18,935 nt of DNA. It comes from CAZKVU01 sp964556475 (lineage in GTDB: Bacteria; Patescibacteriota; Microgenomatia; UBA1406; HO2-37-13b). The stretch is taken from the NCBI GenBank assembly GCA_964556475.1, contig CAZKVU010000017.1:1-18935 (forward strand). Reading direction: 5' to 3'. A program made the translations under genes and the position numbers. Under the pieces are notes generated by a model that worked only from the letters and a program-made list of their open reading frames with translations, did no database searches and had not been told where the DNA came from. This document shows, piece after piece, positions 1-7,416 of this stretch (position 1 is the first letter of the stretch; each line of letters begins with the position of its first letter).

Positions 1-5
1 TCACA

Positions 6-34
6 TTGAAAATCTCCAGGGCTTCAACTATCAT
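6..34 (+). promoter_or_regulatory. Promoter of the FTR1-type gene
   Basis: TTGAAA (6-11), a 17-base spacer and TATCAT (29-34) form a sigma-70-like promoter. The ATG at 41 follows the -10 by six bases, so transcription should begin at or next to the start codon, giving a leaderless mRNA. No Shine-Dalgarno sequence is seen. Confidence 0.65.
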
Positions 35-40
35 AACTTT

Positions 41-877
41 ATGCTTCCTGCATTTTTAATAACGCTTCGTGAAGTAATCGAGGCAAGTCTTATTATTGCC
101 ACCATTCTTGGAATTCTTGTAAAACTAAAAAATATACCTGCTCTAAAAACCGTATATATAGCTACTTTTGCTGCTTTTGGTGTTTCATTCCTTTTACTAA
201 TTGGGGCAAGTTTACTCGGTTACAAAATTCAAACAATTTATTCTGGTCGAATTGAGGAATTTATTGAAGGAATACTTATGATCCTTTCTGCTGTATTCAT
301 TACGTGGGCAGTTTTCTTTTTACATTCATATTTTGGAGCGTACAAAGTTAAATTACTCCAAAAAGTAGCTCATTCATTATCCAGCAATGAACAAAAGGGT
401 CTTTTTTTTCTTACTTTCACCGCAGTTTTTAGAGAGGGGTTTGAGATTGTGCTCTTTCTTTCAACGATCTATTTTTCTGAAAATCCATTAGCAGTCTTGT
501 CTGGATCTCTTGGAGGTTTAGCTCTCGGTCTTATTATTTCTGCCGCTTTCTTTACTGCAACAATCAGAATGCCAATTTATCTTACATTTAAAATCACCAG
601 CATGCTTCTGGTCCTATTTGCAGCGGGACTACTAGGAAGAGGTATTCATGAGTTTGCGGAGCTGCGGCTTCTTCCGGAATTTGGTGAGATAACCTTATTA
701 TTTATTCCACATTCTGCAAGCATTGTAGGGCAAGTTATAAAAGCTATCTTTGGAGTTACACAGGAAATGCATGGTTCTCAAATTTTCGCATATGCTGTAT
801 ATACAACAATTATGGCATGGATCTTATATGTTCGTCACAAAGTAGAATCACTGCGTTCATTCGTGCGTGCTATATGA
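41..877 (+). CDS. FTR1-family iron permease
   Basis: A 278-residue polytopic membrane protein of the FTR1/EfeU family, which moves ferric iron across the membrane, usually together with a ferroxidase or EfeO-type partner. Two RExxE motifs are visible, REVIE at residues 10-14 in the first TM helix and REGFE at 131-135 in a later helix; in this family they bind iron. Other family features are an acidic stretch around residues 70-76 and a conserved Gly-His region at 199-205 (GRGIHEF). About seven hydrophobic segments fit the family, and the length is normal. The ATG at 41 is chosen because the protein then begins just before the first RExxE helix and a good promoter sits directly upstream. No EfeO, EfeB or multicopper oxidase lies nearby, so a partner would have to be elsewhere or absent. 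Family assignment is firm; iron as substrate follows from the family. Confidence 0.9.
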   Translation: MLPAFLITLREVIEASLIIATILGILVKLKNIPALKTVYIATFAAFGVSFLLLIGASLLGYKIQTIYSGRIEEFIEGILMILSAVFITWAVFFLHSYFGAYKVKLLQKVAHSLSSNEQKGLFFLTFTAVFREGFEIVLFLSTIYFSENPLAVLSGSLGGLALGLIISAAFFTATIRMPIYLTFKITSMLLVLFAAGLLGRGIHEFAELRLLPEFGEITLLFIPHSASIVGQVIKAIFGVTQEMHGSQIFAYAVYTTIMAWILYVRHKVESLRSFVRAI

Positions 878-883
878 TATAAT
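875..883 (+). promoter_or_regulatory. Extended -10 promoter of the SurA-N-like gene
   Basis: TGATATAAT (875-883) is a consensus extended -10 that overlaps the stop region of the upstream permease gene. The ATG at 891 lies seven bases after TATAAT, implying a leaderless transcript. The -35 (TTCATT at 856-861, 16-base spacer) is weak, as is usual with an extended -10. Confidence 0.6.
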
Positions 884-890
884 CCTCAAT

Positions 891-1616
891 ATGGCTACAA
901 ATACTAAAAAATCTAAACCTTCACGCTCAAAAGTTACTGCTAAGAAAACAGCTCCAACGAAAGTTATGATGGCTGACAATGAGTCAATGAAAATGGAGAA
1001 AAAACAAAATTCAGGCGGATCAATGATATCACGAAATAGAAATAATATTTTGCTGGTCTTGCTTTTTATTATTGTTGCGCTTGTTGCATACAGACTTAAG
1101 AGCGAAGTTATTGTAGCTACAGTAAACGGTAAGCCTATTACCCGCATGCAGGTGGTCAGTGCACTCGAGAAGCAAGCTGGATCTCAGGCAGTTGACGGAC
1201 TCGTCGTTCAAGAGCTTATTCGTCAGGAAGCTAAGAAGGCTAACATCGTAGTAACAGATGCAGATGCTGAAAAGGAAATTAAAAATCTTGAGACAGAGTT
1301 GAAAGCTCAAGGTCAAAACCTTGACGATTTTCTTAAACAGCAGGGATTAAAGCGCGCAGATATTATTGATCAGGCTAAACTACAAATTATGCTTGAGAAG
1401 CTGACGTCAAAGGATGTTAAAGTCACTCAAAAAGAGATTGATGCAGCCTTCGATCAGCAAAAAGAAATGCTTAAGGATAACAAGGATATGACTGAAGCCG
1501 AATTGAGAACCCAAATAGAAAAAAGTCTAAAACTTCAAAAGCAGTCGGCAGCTGTTCAAACATGGATTGAGGCCGCACGTAAGAAAGCTAAGGTCTTAAT
1601 TCTTAAGGAATTTTAA
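891..1616 (+). CDS. Membrane-anchored SurA N-terminal-like chaperone
   Basis: A 241-residue protein with a Lys/Ser-rich, probably disordered cytoplasmic tail (1-50), one TM helix (about 52-68) and an exported helical domain. The segment after the TM (IVATVNGKPITRMQV) is the hallmark start of SurA/PrsA-type N-terminal chaperone domains, followed by the expected amphipathic helices. The parvulin peptidyl-prolyl isomerase domain that follows in true SurA or PrsA is missing, so a holdase role for exported proteins is more likely than isomerisation. The start at 891 is preferred over the in-frame GTG at 867, which lies inside the upstream gene and before the -10 element. The gene ends 12 bases from the convergent membrane-protein gene. 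The domain call is good; the function is inferred from the family. Confidence 0.8.
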   Translation: MATNTKKSKPSRSKVTAKKTAPTKVMMADNESMKMEKKQNSGGSMISRNRNNILLVLLFIIVALVAYRLKSEVIVATVNGKPITRMQVVSALEKQAGSQAVDGLVVQELIRQEAKKANIVVTDADAEKEIKNLETELKAQGQNLDDFLKQQGLKRADIIDQAKLQIMLEKLTSKDVKVTQKEIDAAFDQQKEMLKDNKDMTEAELRTQIEKSLKLQKQSAAVQTWIEAARKKAKVLILKEF

Positions 1617-1628
1617 TAGGTAGTTATA

Positions 1629-3233
1629 CTAGATAAGTTCGTCCTTACGAGCCTTTACAAAACGGCTCCATTCCTCGAAAATATCAATCAGTATTTTAAA
1701 TGGTGTTTCTATTATGTAATCAAAGAGAATAATAAACACATTTATACGGGATATCTGACTGCTGAGAAATTTTCCGAGAGATAAGATTGGTAAAAACAAA
1801 AAACCGAAAATCGACGTAATAATATTGCTGCTTGTTTCAAGTACGTACTCTTTGGAAGTTTGACGAATTCTATATCCAAAAAACGCCACTACACTAATAA
1901 AAAAGATGAATATCCCCTTGCTGATAAAATTAAACTCGAGATATTCAAGAAATAGGTAAAGTCCTCCGAAAACAAGAGTAAAAAGTAAGAGGTAAATAAC
2001 CGTGAAAGAAAAGAGCAAAGAGGGAGAGCGTGTTTCTCGAGCACTAAATAGTTCAGCCTTTGTCTCATAGTCCTGATTTGCATCAATAATGTCAACAATA
2101 CGACTAATAACACGCTGAGTGTTACGGTGCGATGGCGGATTTATGAATGATACGATAATACCCATAAATATCGCAGGGAAGATTGTATTAATACCAAGAG
2201 GTATGTAATCAACTTCACCAAATATATATCGAGTTAAAGGAAATTCAAGAATTAGCACAAATACCATCTTTGTAAGGAAGATGTATATAATGCTTCGGAC
2301 TGCTGCGCTCCTCAATTTAACACCTGTTTCTTTATATTTGGCACTACAAACGTTTTCTATTTCAGCAATGAGAGCATTTTTATTCGACAAAATTTCTTGA
2401 TTATCAGTTGGATGATCATCTATTATTTGATACAAAATACGGAAGGGAGCAGCCTGTTTTTTTGCAAACTTAAATAGTTTCTCAGCATATGGATTTCTAA
2501 TTGCAGTATTAATTTGGAAAGCATCTTCATGTGCATGTTGGGCAATTTTCTGGATATCTTCCCTGCTACATTGTGAAAGAGGGCCATATTTTAGTGAAAA
2601 TAAATGATATCGTATGAAAGCAAAGTCATTCTTTGAGTAGGCTCGTTCAGCTGCAACATAGAAAAATCTGTCCTGTTCTTCCTCAGATAACTTGGGAATA
2701 TGAATTTTTCTTCGAAGTGTTTGATAAAAATAATACAAATAGAGACTACTTCTTTCTGTAATTGACTCATTGAGAGACTCCTCTATTTCAGATGATAGAA
2801 AATCAATCAGCATCCCATAGGTTATTCCCAAGCGCTTTTTTTTGGTTGTATTACTTTTTAGTACCGACGCAAAGTAAATATATGAATCAATAGTATGTTG
2901 AATATTTTTGATGTCGGAGCGCGCGATGGTATCTGACGAGATATATCGACCCCACATGAGTTCTCGGGCAAGGTTTTCGCCTTCACCCTTTCCGGTTTTG
3001 TTAATTTCCAGACGACGTCTCAAAACACGGGCTATAGCAAGCCTGCGAATTAAATGTTCATCATTAAACTCAATAGAATTTCGAATTCTTTCATAGACAA
3101 AACCAAAAAAGGAAACAGTCTGCGATACTTCGAAGCGCTCCCCCTCTAAAGGAGCCTTTTTCCGCTTTATCTTTTCGAGAGAGGCTAAAAGCGCATCTGT
3201 TAATGGTGAGAGCTCAATCGATTCTTGATCCAT
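1629..3233 (-). CDS. Membrane protein of unknown function, 534 residues
   Basis: I do not recognise a named family. Residues 1-305 are charged, helix-rich and lack a signal peptide, so they are probably cytoplasmic. Residues 312-492 hold about five hydrophobic segments (near 312-330, 345-365, 404-428, 440-456 and 471-492). The protein ends with an amphipathic, aromatic-rich helix (497-520) and a charged tail. There is no obvious catalytic motif, Walker box or metal site. The gene is divergent from ruvC with only 42 bases between the start codons, and convergent with the SurA-N-like gene. The ATG at 3233 is supported by a TATACT -10 ten bases upstream. The long soluble N-terminus on a multi-TM C-terminus could suit a membrane-linked scaffold or envelope factor, but that is only a guess. 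Confidence 0.75.
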   Translation of the reverse strand: MDQESIELSPLTDALLASLEKIKRKKAPLEGERFEVSQTVSFFGFVYERIRNSIEFNDEHLIRRLAIARVLRRRLEINKTGKGEGENLARELMWGRYISSDTIARSDIKNIQHTIDSYIYFASVLKSNTTKKKRLGITYGMLIDFLSSEIEESLNESITERSSLYLYYFYQTLRRKIHIPKLSEEEQDRFFYVAAERAYSKNDFAFIRYHLFSLKYGPLSQCSREDIQKIAQHAHEDAFQINTAIRNPYAEKLFKFAKKQAAPFRILYQIIDDHPTDNQEILSNKNALIAEIENVCSAKYKETGVKLRSAAVRSIIYIFLTKMVFVLILEFPLTRYIFGEVDYIPLGINTIFPAIFMGIIVSFINPPSHRNTQRVISRIVDIIDANQDYETKAELFSARETRSPSLLFSFTVIYLLLFTLVFGGLYLFLEYLEFNFISKGIFIFFISVVAFFGYRIRQTSKEYVLETSSNIITSIFGFLFLPILSLGKFLSSQISRINVFIILFDYIIETPFKILIDIFEEWSRFVKARKDELI

Positions 3234-3243
3234 AGCAAGACAT

Positions 3244-3251
3244 AGTATACC
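3244..3251. promoter_or_regulatory. Shared, symmetric -10 region between divergent genes
   Basis: The palindrome GTATAC (3245-3250) gives TATACC on the plus strand (3246-3251) and TATACT on the minus strand (3249-3244). The plus-strand reading has TTGATC (3225-3230) 15 bases upstream as a possible -35 for ruvC. The minus-strand reading lies ten bases from the ATG of the 534-residue membrane protein. One AT-rich element may therefore serve both genes. The -35 elements are weak, so this is tentative. Confidence 0.4.
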
Positions 3252-3275
3252 ATTAAGGCAATCTCAACCTAATTT

Positions 3276-3752
3276 ATGAATATTATCGCATTTGATTCCG
3301 GCCTCGAAAGAACAGGCTGGGCAATTTTCTCAATAGATTCAAAAGAGTACACACTTCTTAAGTATGGCTGCATATTTACTGATAGAAAAAAATCTACTCA
3401 TGAGCGTATTTACGACTTAACCAAAGAAGTTAATACATTATTGAACTCATACAAACCTGAGCATTTTGTCTTTGAACAGCTCTTTTTTCTCGTTAATAAG
3501 AAAACTGCCATTCAGGTTGCTCAAGCACAAGGTGCAGTATTGAGTTTGGCGGGAAAAACTGGCTCTCATGTGACATTTCTCACACCCACGCATATTAAGC
3601 AATCATTAACTGGGTATGGGCTTTCAGATAAAAAAAATATCCAGAAAATGGTGCAGCTATTACTCCACTTAGATCCCCTACCAACGCCCGATGATACGGT
3701 AGATGCTATTGCATGTGGACTCACATATTGTACAATGATGAAGCCATTATAG
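3276..3752 (+). CDS. ruvC: Holliday junction resolvase RuvC
   Basis: RuvC is the dimeric endonuclease that cuts Holliday junctions after RuvAB branch migration. The four acidic active-site residues expected from the E. coli enzyme are present: D7 (in AFDSGLERTG), E67 (VFEQ), and D140 and D143 (DDTVDA). The length of 158 residues is close to normal. The usual GIDPG motif reads AFDSG here, so the proline after the catalytic aspartate is serine. The ATG at 3276 places D7 at its canonical position. No Shine-Dalgarno sequence is seen; the leader would be about 18 bases if the shared promoter at 3246-3251 is used. It is the first gene of ruvC-ruvA-ruvB, with 15 bases to ruvA. Confidence 0.95.
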   Translation: MNIIAFDSGLERTGWAIFSIDSKEYTLLKYGCIFTDRKKSTHERIYDLTKEVNTLLNSYKPEHFVFEQLFFLVNKKTAIQVAQAQGAVLSLAGKTGSHVTFLTPTHIKQSLTGYGLSDKKNIQKMVQLLLHLDPLPTPDDTVDAIACGLTYCTMMKPL

Positions 3753-3767
3753 GTTGTATTTGAACTC

Positions 3768-4331
3768 ATGATAGGAAAAATATCCGGAACTCTTATCGAA
3801 TTACACGGCAATGAAGCATTGATTGAAACAGCAAGCGGTGTTGGATATTTGGTGTTTGTAGGGCCGACTTTTCTTGAAAAAAAAGGAGAAAAAATTACTT
3901 TGTATACTTACTTAAATGTTAAAGAAGATGAGTTATCACTATTCGGATTTCTTTTATACGATGAGTACACACTCTTCAAAATGATTAAAAGCGTTGATGG
4001 AGTTGGGCCGAAAACTGCCTTTAGCATTGTGCAAAGCTCACAGTATGCAGATATTAGAGCAGCTATTGTGAATAAGGATGTTCATTTTTTTGAGAGAATC
4101 AAGGGTATTGGAAAGAAAACTGCTCAGAAAATCTTACTTGAGCTTTCAGGAAAACTTGGCTCAGACTTTGAGTTAAGTGATGTCGAGGAGACAAAGGACG
4201 ATAAAGATGTAGTCGAGGCCTTGAAGGCTCTTGGATATAAGGTCAATCAGGTTCGTGAGGTTTTGCGGGACCTGGAACCCACGCTATCGCTTGAAGATAA
4301 AATACGGGCTGCCTTACAGAAGCTCAATTAG
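3768..4331 (+). CDS. ruvA: Holliday junction branch migration protein RuvA
   Basis: RuvA binds four-way junctions as a tetramer or octamer and loads the RuvB motor. All three domains are present in 187 residues: an OB fold (about 1-63), two helix-hairpin-helix motifs for DNA backbone contact (VDGVGPKTAF near residues 76-85 and IKGIGKKTAQ near 111-120), and the small C-terminal RuvB-binding helical domain (about 145-187) after an acidic linker. The start gives the canonical MIGKISG opening. There are 15 bases after ruvC and 15 before ruvB. No Shine-Dalgarno sequence precedes the ATG. Confidence 0.96.
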   Translation: MIGKISGTLIELHGNEALIETASGVGYLVFVGPTFLEKKGEKITLYTYLNVKEDELSLFGFLLYDEYTLFKMIKSVDGVGPKTAFSIVQSSQYADIRAAIVNKDVHFFERIKGIGKKTAQKILLELSGKLGSDFELSDVEETKDDKDVVEALKALGYKVNQVREVLRDLEPTLSLEDKIRAALQKLN

Positions 4332-4346
4332 TATAAAGCAATAACT

Positions 4347-5360
4347 ATGAATCAAAAGATACAACAAGATGAAAACCAACACGGTCTAGAGTCAATATTG
4401 AGACCAAAATCACTTGAAGACTACATTGGCCAGTCAAAAGCGAAAAGGGCTCTGAGACTATTTATAGAAGCGGGAAAAAGTAGAGGCTCAGTTGCAGAGC
4501 ATATTTTGCTCTACGGGCCTCCTGGTATGGGTAAAACAACTTTGTCGAGAATAATGGCGGCAGAACTAAAAGGGGAATTAAAGGTGACATCTGGACCTGC
4601 GATTGAGAAAACAGGAGATCTTGCGGCAATTCTAACGAACTTAAAAGATAATGATGTACTTTTTATAGATGAAATTCACCGATTGCCAAAACCTGTTGAG
4701 GAAGCCCTTTATCCTGTTATGGAAGAGTTCGCACTTGATATTGTTATTGGGAAAGGACCAGCTGCTCGGACTGTCCGTCTAAATATTCCTCGGATAACAA
4801 TTATAGGCGCAACAACTCGAGTTGCTTTGCTCTCTCCCCCTATGAGAGACCGCTTTGGCTTGGTTTTACGTCTTGATAATTATGTTTCGGAAGATATGGA
4901 GCTCATTGTCAGTCGATCTGCGCAGATTTTAGGGTTGCCGCTTCATGAAGATGTAGTATCCGAAATTTCAAAAAGAGCTCGCAATACGCCGCGCATAGCT
5001 AATCGCATACTCAAAAGACTTCGAGATCTTCATGAAATAAACAAATATAAGATTGTTCAGAAAAGCCATATACTCGAACTATTTAACATCCTTGACATTG
5101 ACGAACATGGCTTGGACCATATGGACAAGAAATATCTGAAAATTATCATAGAAAAGTTTGAAGGTGGACCTGTCGGCCTTTCAACGCTGGCTACTGCCCT
5201 ATCAGAAGACAAACAAACACTTGAGGAATACACAGAGCCCTATCTTATACAGAAAGGGTTTATCAAAAAAACACCTCGAGGAAGAATTGTGACAACAGAG
5301 GGATATAGAGTGCTTAAATTACCCCAAACCAATAAAGATGTACAACCTGAGCTGCTCTGA
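4347..5360 (+). CDS. ruvB: Holliday junction branch migration helicase RuvB
   Basis: RuvB is the hexameric AAA+ motor that drives branch migration with RuvA. Visible motifs are Walker A GPPGMGKT (57-64), Walker B ending DEIH (108-111), sensor 1 in GATTR (154-158), the arginine finger region RDRFG (R169), sensor 2 near PRIANR, and the C-terminal winged helix (EGGPVG to YRVL). The 337 residues match the family. The ATG at 4347 comes 15 bases after ruvA. A TATAAA at 4332-4337 lies nine bases upstream and might give an extra internal promoter, but no -35 supports it. The gene ends with TGA, showing standard stop usage. Confidence 0.97.
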   Translation: MNQKIQQDENQHGLESILRPKSLEDYIGQSKAKRALRLFIEAGKSRGSVAEHILLYGPPGMGKTTLSRIMAAELKGELKVTSGPAIEKTGDLAAILTNLKDNDVLFIDEIHRLPKPVEEALYPVMEEFALDIVIGKGPAARTVRLNIPRITIIGATTRVALLSPPMRDRFGLVLRLDNYVSEDMELIVSRSAQILGLPLHEDVVSEISKRARNTPRIANRILKRLRDLHEINKYKIVQKSHILELFNILDIDEHGLDHMDKKYLKIIIEKFEGGPVGLSTLATALSEDKQTLEEYTEPYLIQKGFIKKTPRGRIVTTEGYRVLKLPQTNKDVQPELL

Positions 5361-5399
5361 TTTCTTTTGTCGATTATAGAATCTTGTTCCTCAATCGAG

Positions 5400-5405
5400 T
5401 ATAAT
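5400..5405 (+). promoter_or_regulatory. -10 element for tRNA-Leu(GAG)
   Basis: A perfect TATAAT lies 40 bases before the mature tRNA 5' end, leaving a leader of about 33 bases for RNase P to remove. No convincing -35 is seen. Confidence 0.45.
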
Positions 5406-5445
5406 AGTGTTTTGCACGATTACAGCGCAATTATTTCAGACAATA

Positions 5446-5527
5446 GCCCGGGTGGTGAAATTGGTATACACGCAGTCTTGAGGAGGCTGTGCCGCAAGGC
5501 GTGGAGGTTCAAGTCCTCTCTCGGGCA
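5446..5527 (+). tRNA. tRNA-Leu (anticodon GAG)
   Basis: An 82-base class II tRNA. The acceptor GCCCGGG pairs with CTCGGGC with one G-U pair, and the discriminator is A. The anticodon loop is TTGAGGA with anticodon GAG. It has a long variable arm with a GCC/GGC stem, a T-loop TTCAAGT, and no encoded 3' CCA. Long variable arm and anticodon together identify leucine, reading CUC/CUU codons. Confidence 0.95.
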
Positions 5528-5533
5528 CTCTAT

Positions 5534-5562
5534 TTGTATTATTCGGCAGTCAGGAATACAAT
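5534..5562 (+). promoter_or_regulatory. Promoter of the first Cys-rich membrane protein
   Basis: TTGTAT (5534-5539), 17 bases, then TACAAT (5557-5562). The ATG at 5569 is six bases after the -10, implying leaderless initiation. The promoter starts seven bases after the tRNA-Leu 3' end. Confidence 0.6.
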
Positions 5563-5568
5563 GATTGT

Positions 5569-6183
5569 ATGGAGCAATCACCTCTTCTTTCTACAGAGCA
5601 CATTTCGCATTCGACAATAAGCACATTTGGAGCGAGTATTCTGAAGAATTTTCTTTTTTTCCTTATTTTGCTGTTCGTAACTGTGCTAGCTTTCTATGTC
5701 GGTAGACACTCGGTTCAGAATAATAACCAGTTTGTAACCTTACCCACTCCATTTATTAACATTTCCCCGACAAATAAACAAATTCAGCCAACTCAGGCCA
5801 AAACACAGAATAAAGAATGCAAGGACTCAACCGATTGCGACAATTCTGTTTGTCTGAATGGTTATTGTGTTGCTGTAGATAAGGATATGGTTACTGGAAT
5901 TGAATGTCAGAAAAATTCAGATTGTGGAAAAAACGAATTTTGTTTCCAGAGTACGTGTCAGCAGTCCAGTTATTGTCGTTTTGATTCAGACTGCGAAATC
6001 GGAGGTGCTTGTCAGTCTCCATGTTCCGGTAATGACTGCACTTATGCATCTGGAACATGTGGCGTGAGAACAAAACTTAATTATGAACAAAATCAACTTG
6101 ATGATATACGCGGATGTATGGCTTCACCCTGTCGCGCGCCAAACACAGTTAAATGTATTAACAATCAATGTACAGCGCTATGA
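5569..6183 (+). CDS. Single-pass membrane protein with exported Cys-rich repeats
   Basis: No named family is recognised. The 204-residue protein has a short polar N-terminus, one TM helix (about 25-44) with the positive residues just after it (FYVGRHSVQ), a Pro/Thr/Gln linker (50-82) and a domain with 18 cysteines (84-201). The cysteines form repeats of C-x5-C-x4/5-C-x4-C (starting at 84, 113 and 136) and a looser last unit (183-201). Each repeat carries an Asp/Ser/Asn before the second cysteine, as in KDSTDC, QKNSDC and RFDSDC. Such spacing suggests small disulfide-knotted modules outside the membrane. The gene overlaps the next by ATGA at 6180-6183 and shares architecture with it. Binding or adhesion at the cell surface is a guess. 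Confidence 0.75.
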   Translation: MEQSPLLSTEHISHSTISTFGASILKNFLFFLILLFVTVLAFYVGRHSVQNNNQFVTLPTPFINISPTNKQIQPTQAKTQNKECKDSTDCDNSVCLNGYCVAVDKDMVTGIECQKNSDCGKNEFCFQSTCQQSSYCRFDSDCEIGGACQSPCSGNDCTYASGTCGVRTKLNYEQNQLDDIRGCMASPCRAPNTVKCINNQCTAL

Positions 6184-6686
6184 ATCAGCCCGTCAATCCA
6201 GAGCCAATACTTAATCAAATCGAAGTCGATACTCAGTTACCAGAACGATTTTGGCTACAGAGGAGTTTCTTGTTCAAACTACTCTTCGTTATTATTATTG
6301 GCGTATTAGTTTTCTATTTAGGAAGGATATCGGTTCAAGAAGAACTCAACGTTCAAATTACACCTACCCTAGTCTTACCAGAAATAACTCCAACGGTGGC
6401 TCCCTCACCGATTGTAACAAAACCACAAATAACATGCTTTCCACCGCCTGATTGCTCAGATGATATTCCGCCAAATTGCTCAAGAACGCCACCTGCATAT
6501 GATGTTAATGGCTGTATGAACTCCTGTGGGCAACTACAGTGTGAATCATTACAAACACCCCCAACACCCATCTCATGTAATACTGATTCAGATTGTCCGA
6601 AATCAGCATCCTGTGTACCTGGTGATAGCTGCTATCTTTATTACTGTGTAAATCATTCCTGTATTCTTAAGGCCGCACCTAACTAA
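6180..6686 (+). CDS. Second membrane-anchored Cys-rich protein, paralog-like
   Basis: 168 residues laid out like its upstream neighbour: a polar N-terminus, a TM helix (about 30-48) ending in FYLGRISVQ (compare FYVGRHSVQ), a Pro/Thr/Val linker (58-83) and a region with 12 cysteines (86-161). The last unit (133-161) repeats the C-x5-C-x5-C spacing and the DSDC signature of the first protein. The ATG at 6180 overlaps the upstream TGA (ATGA), which suggests translational coupling. An in-frame ATG at 6168 lies further inside the upstream gene and is less likely. The two genes look like a tandem duplication that has diverged strongly in the exported part. Function unknown. Confidence 0.72.
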   Translation: MNQPVNPEPILNQIEVDTQLPERFWLQRSFLFKLLFVIIIGVLVFYLGRISVQEELNVQITPTLVLPEITPTVAPSPIVTKPQITCFPPPDCSDDIPPNCSRTPPAYDVNGCMNSCGQLQCESLQTPPTPISCNTDSDCPKSASCVPGDSCYLYYCVNHSCILKAAPN

Positions 6687-6709
6687 ATTGAACGCAAGTA
6701 TATTTTCAA

Positions 6710-7411
6710 CTATTTATTCCTCTTGTAGTAAAGTGGAATGATTTTCATGATGAAAATAATGGCAGTCAGCAGTGCAAATCCGCACATAACAGATGGTAAG
6801 GATGACTTAACTATTATCCGAGCAAAGTACAGCAGGGCAGAAGGAACAATAAACACAAGATATGAAAGTATGAGCCAAAGCTCAACTGATTTAGTGCCAA
6901 GTGGCTTACGCGAATGCTTATAGGTAAAGTAGATAGCATAGAACATAAAATACATATAAAATATGCCGAAGAGTAAACCATAAGGGAAATTCATGGTGAC
7001 ATTAACATAATTTGTCATACATTGGGCATGTAGGTTATAAAGAGGAGTTAATAGCAACAAACCAACTATAAGAGCGACTGCAGAATAACTTAACCAAAGA
7101 ATATTCGTCTGCCTTTTTACTATTAATGTACTTATATGCAAGCCAAGTGCAGGTAGAAATGTAATTGCTATAAATCCGAGGTAGATCCACTTTTCTCCAT
7201 TGGATATCGTGCATACAAGGTATTCACTTAACTGGAAAATACCAAGGCAAGCAAGAAGAGCAAAGCAGAGTCTACTCATCAATGTTGACCTATATTTGAA
7301 TAAAACATAGAGCGAAAATACAGCTTCGATTATGAATGTGCCGAGGGATACAAGGGGTGTGAAGCAATAAAGAGATGATGAGGATTTTTCAGCCCTTTTA
7401 TACATGTCCAT
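6710..7411 (-). CDS. Seven-TM integral membrane protein
   Basis: 233 residues with seven clear hydrophobic helices (about 18-38, 45-66, 74-98, 104-124, 142-164, 175-198 and 206-226) and almost no soluble portion. The layout resembles the 7-TM sensor region found at the N-terminus of some histidine kinases, but no kinase, GGDEF or other output domain follows; the protein stops four residues after the last helix with a basic tail. Several cysteines and a conserved-looking LPALGLH stretch in TM3 are visible. The start at 7411 is supported by a TTGACC/TAACAT promoter with the -10 five bases away; a second ATG lies two codons in. The gene is divergent from tRNA-Val. Resemblance to a sensor is weak evidence and function remains unknown. 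Confidence 0.7.
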   Translation of the reverse strand: MDMYKRAEKSSSSLYCFTPLVSLGTFIIEAVFSLYVLFKYRSTLMSRLCFALLACLGIFQLSEYLVCTISNGEKWIYLGFIAITFLPALGLHISTLIVKRQTNILWLSYSAVALIVGLLLLTPLYNLHAQCMTNYVNVTMNFPYGLLFGIFYMYFMFYAIYFTYKHSRKPLGTKSVELWLILSYLVFIVPSALLYFARIIVKSSLPSVMCGFALLTAIIFIMKIIPLYYKRNK

Positions 7412-7416
7412 AATCT

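Noticed and set aside
867..890. GTG at 867 as an earlier start for the SurA-N-like gene
   Set aside because: It would put the -10 element inside the coding region and overlap the permease gene; the ATG at 891 fits the promoter and gives a normal N-terminus.
1617..1628. Terminator between the convergent SurA-N-like and 534-residue genes
   Set aside because: The 12-base gap holds no hairpin followed by a T-run; no convincing rho-independent terminator was found elsewhere in the window either.
5367..5564. Open frame of 65 residues
   Set aside because: It runs through the tRNA-Leu(GAG) gene and its promoter and resembles no protein.
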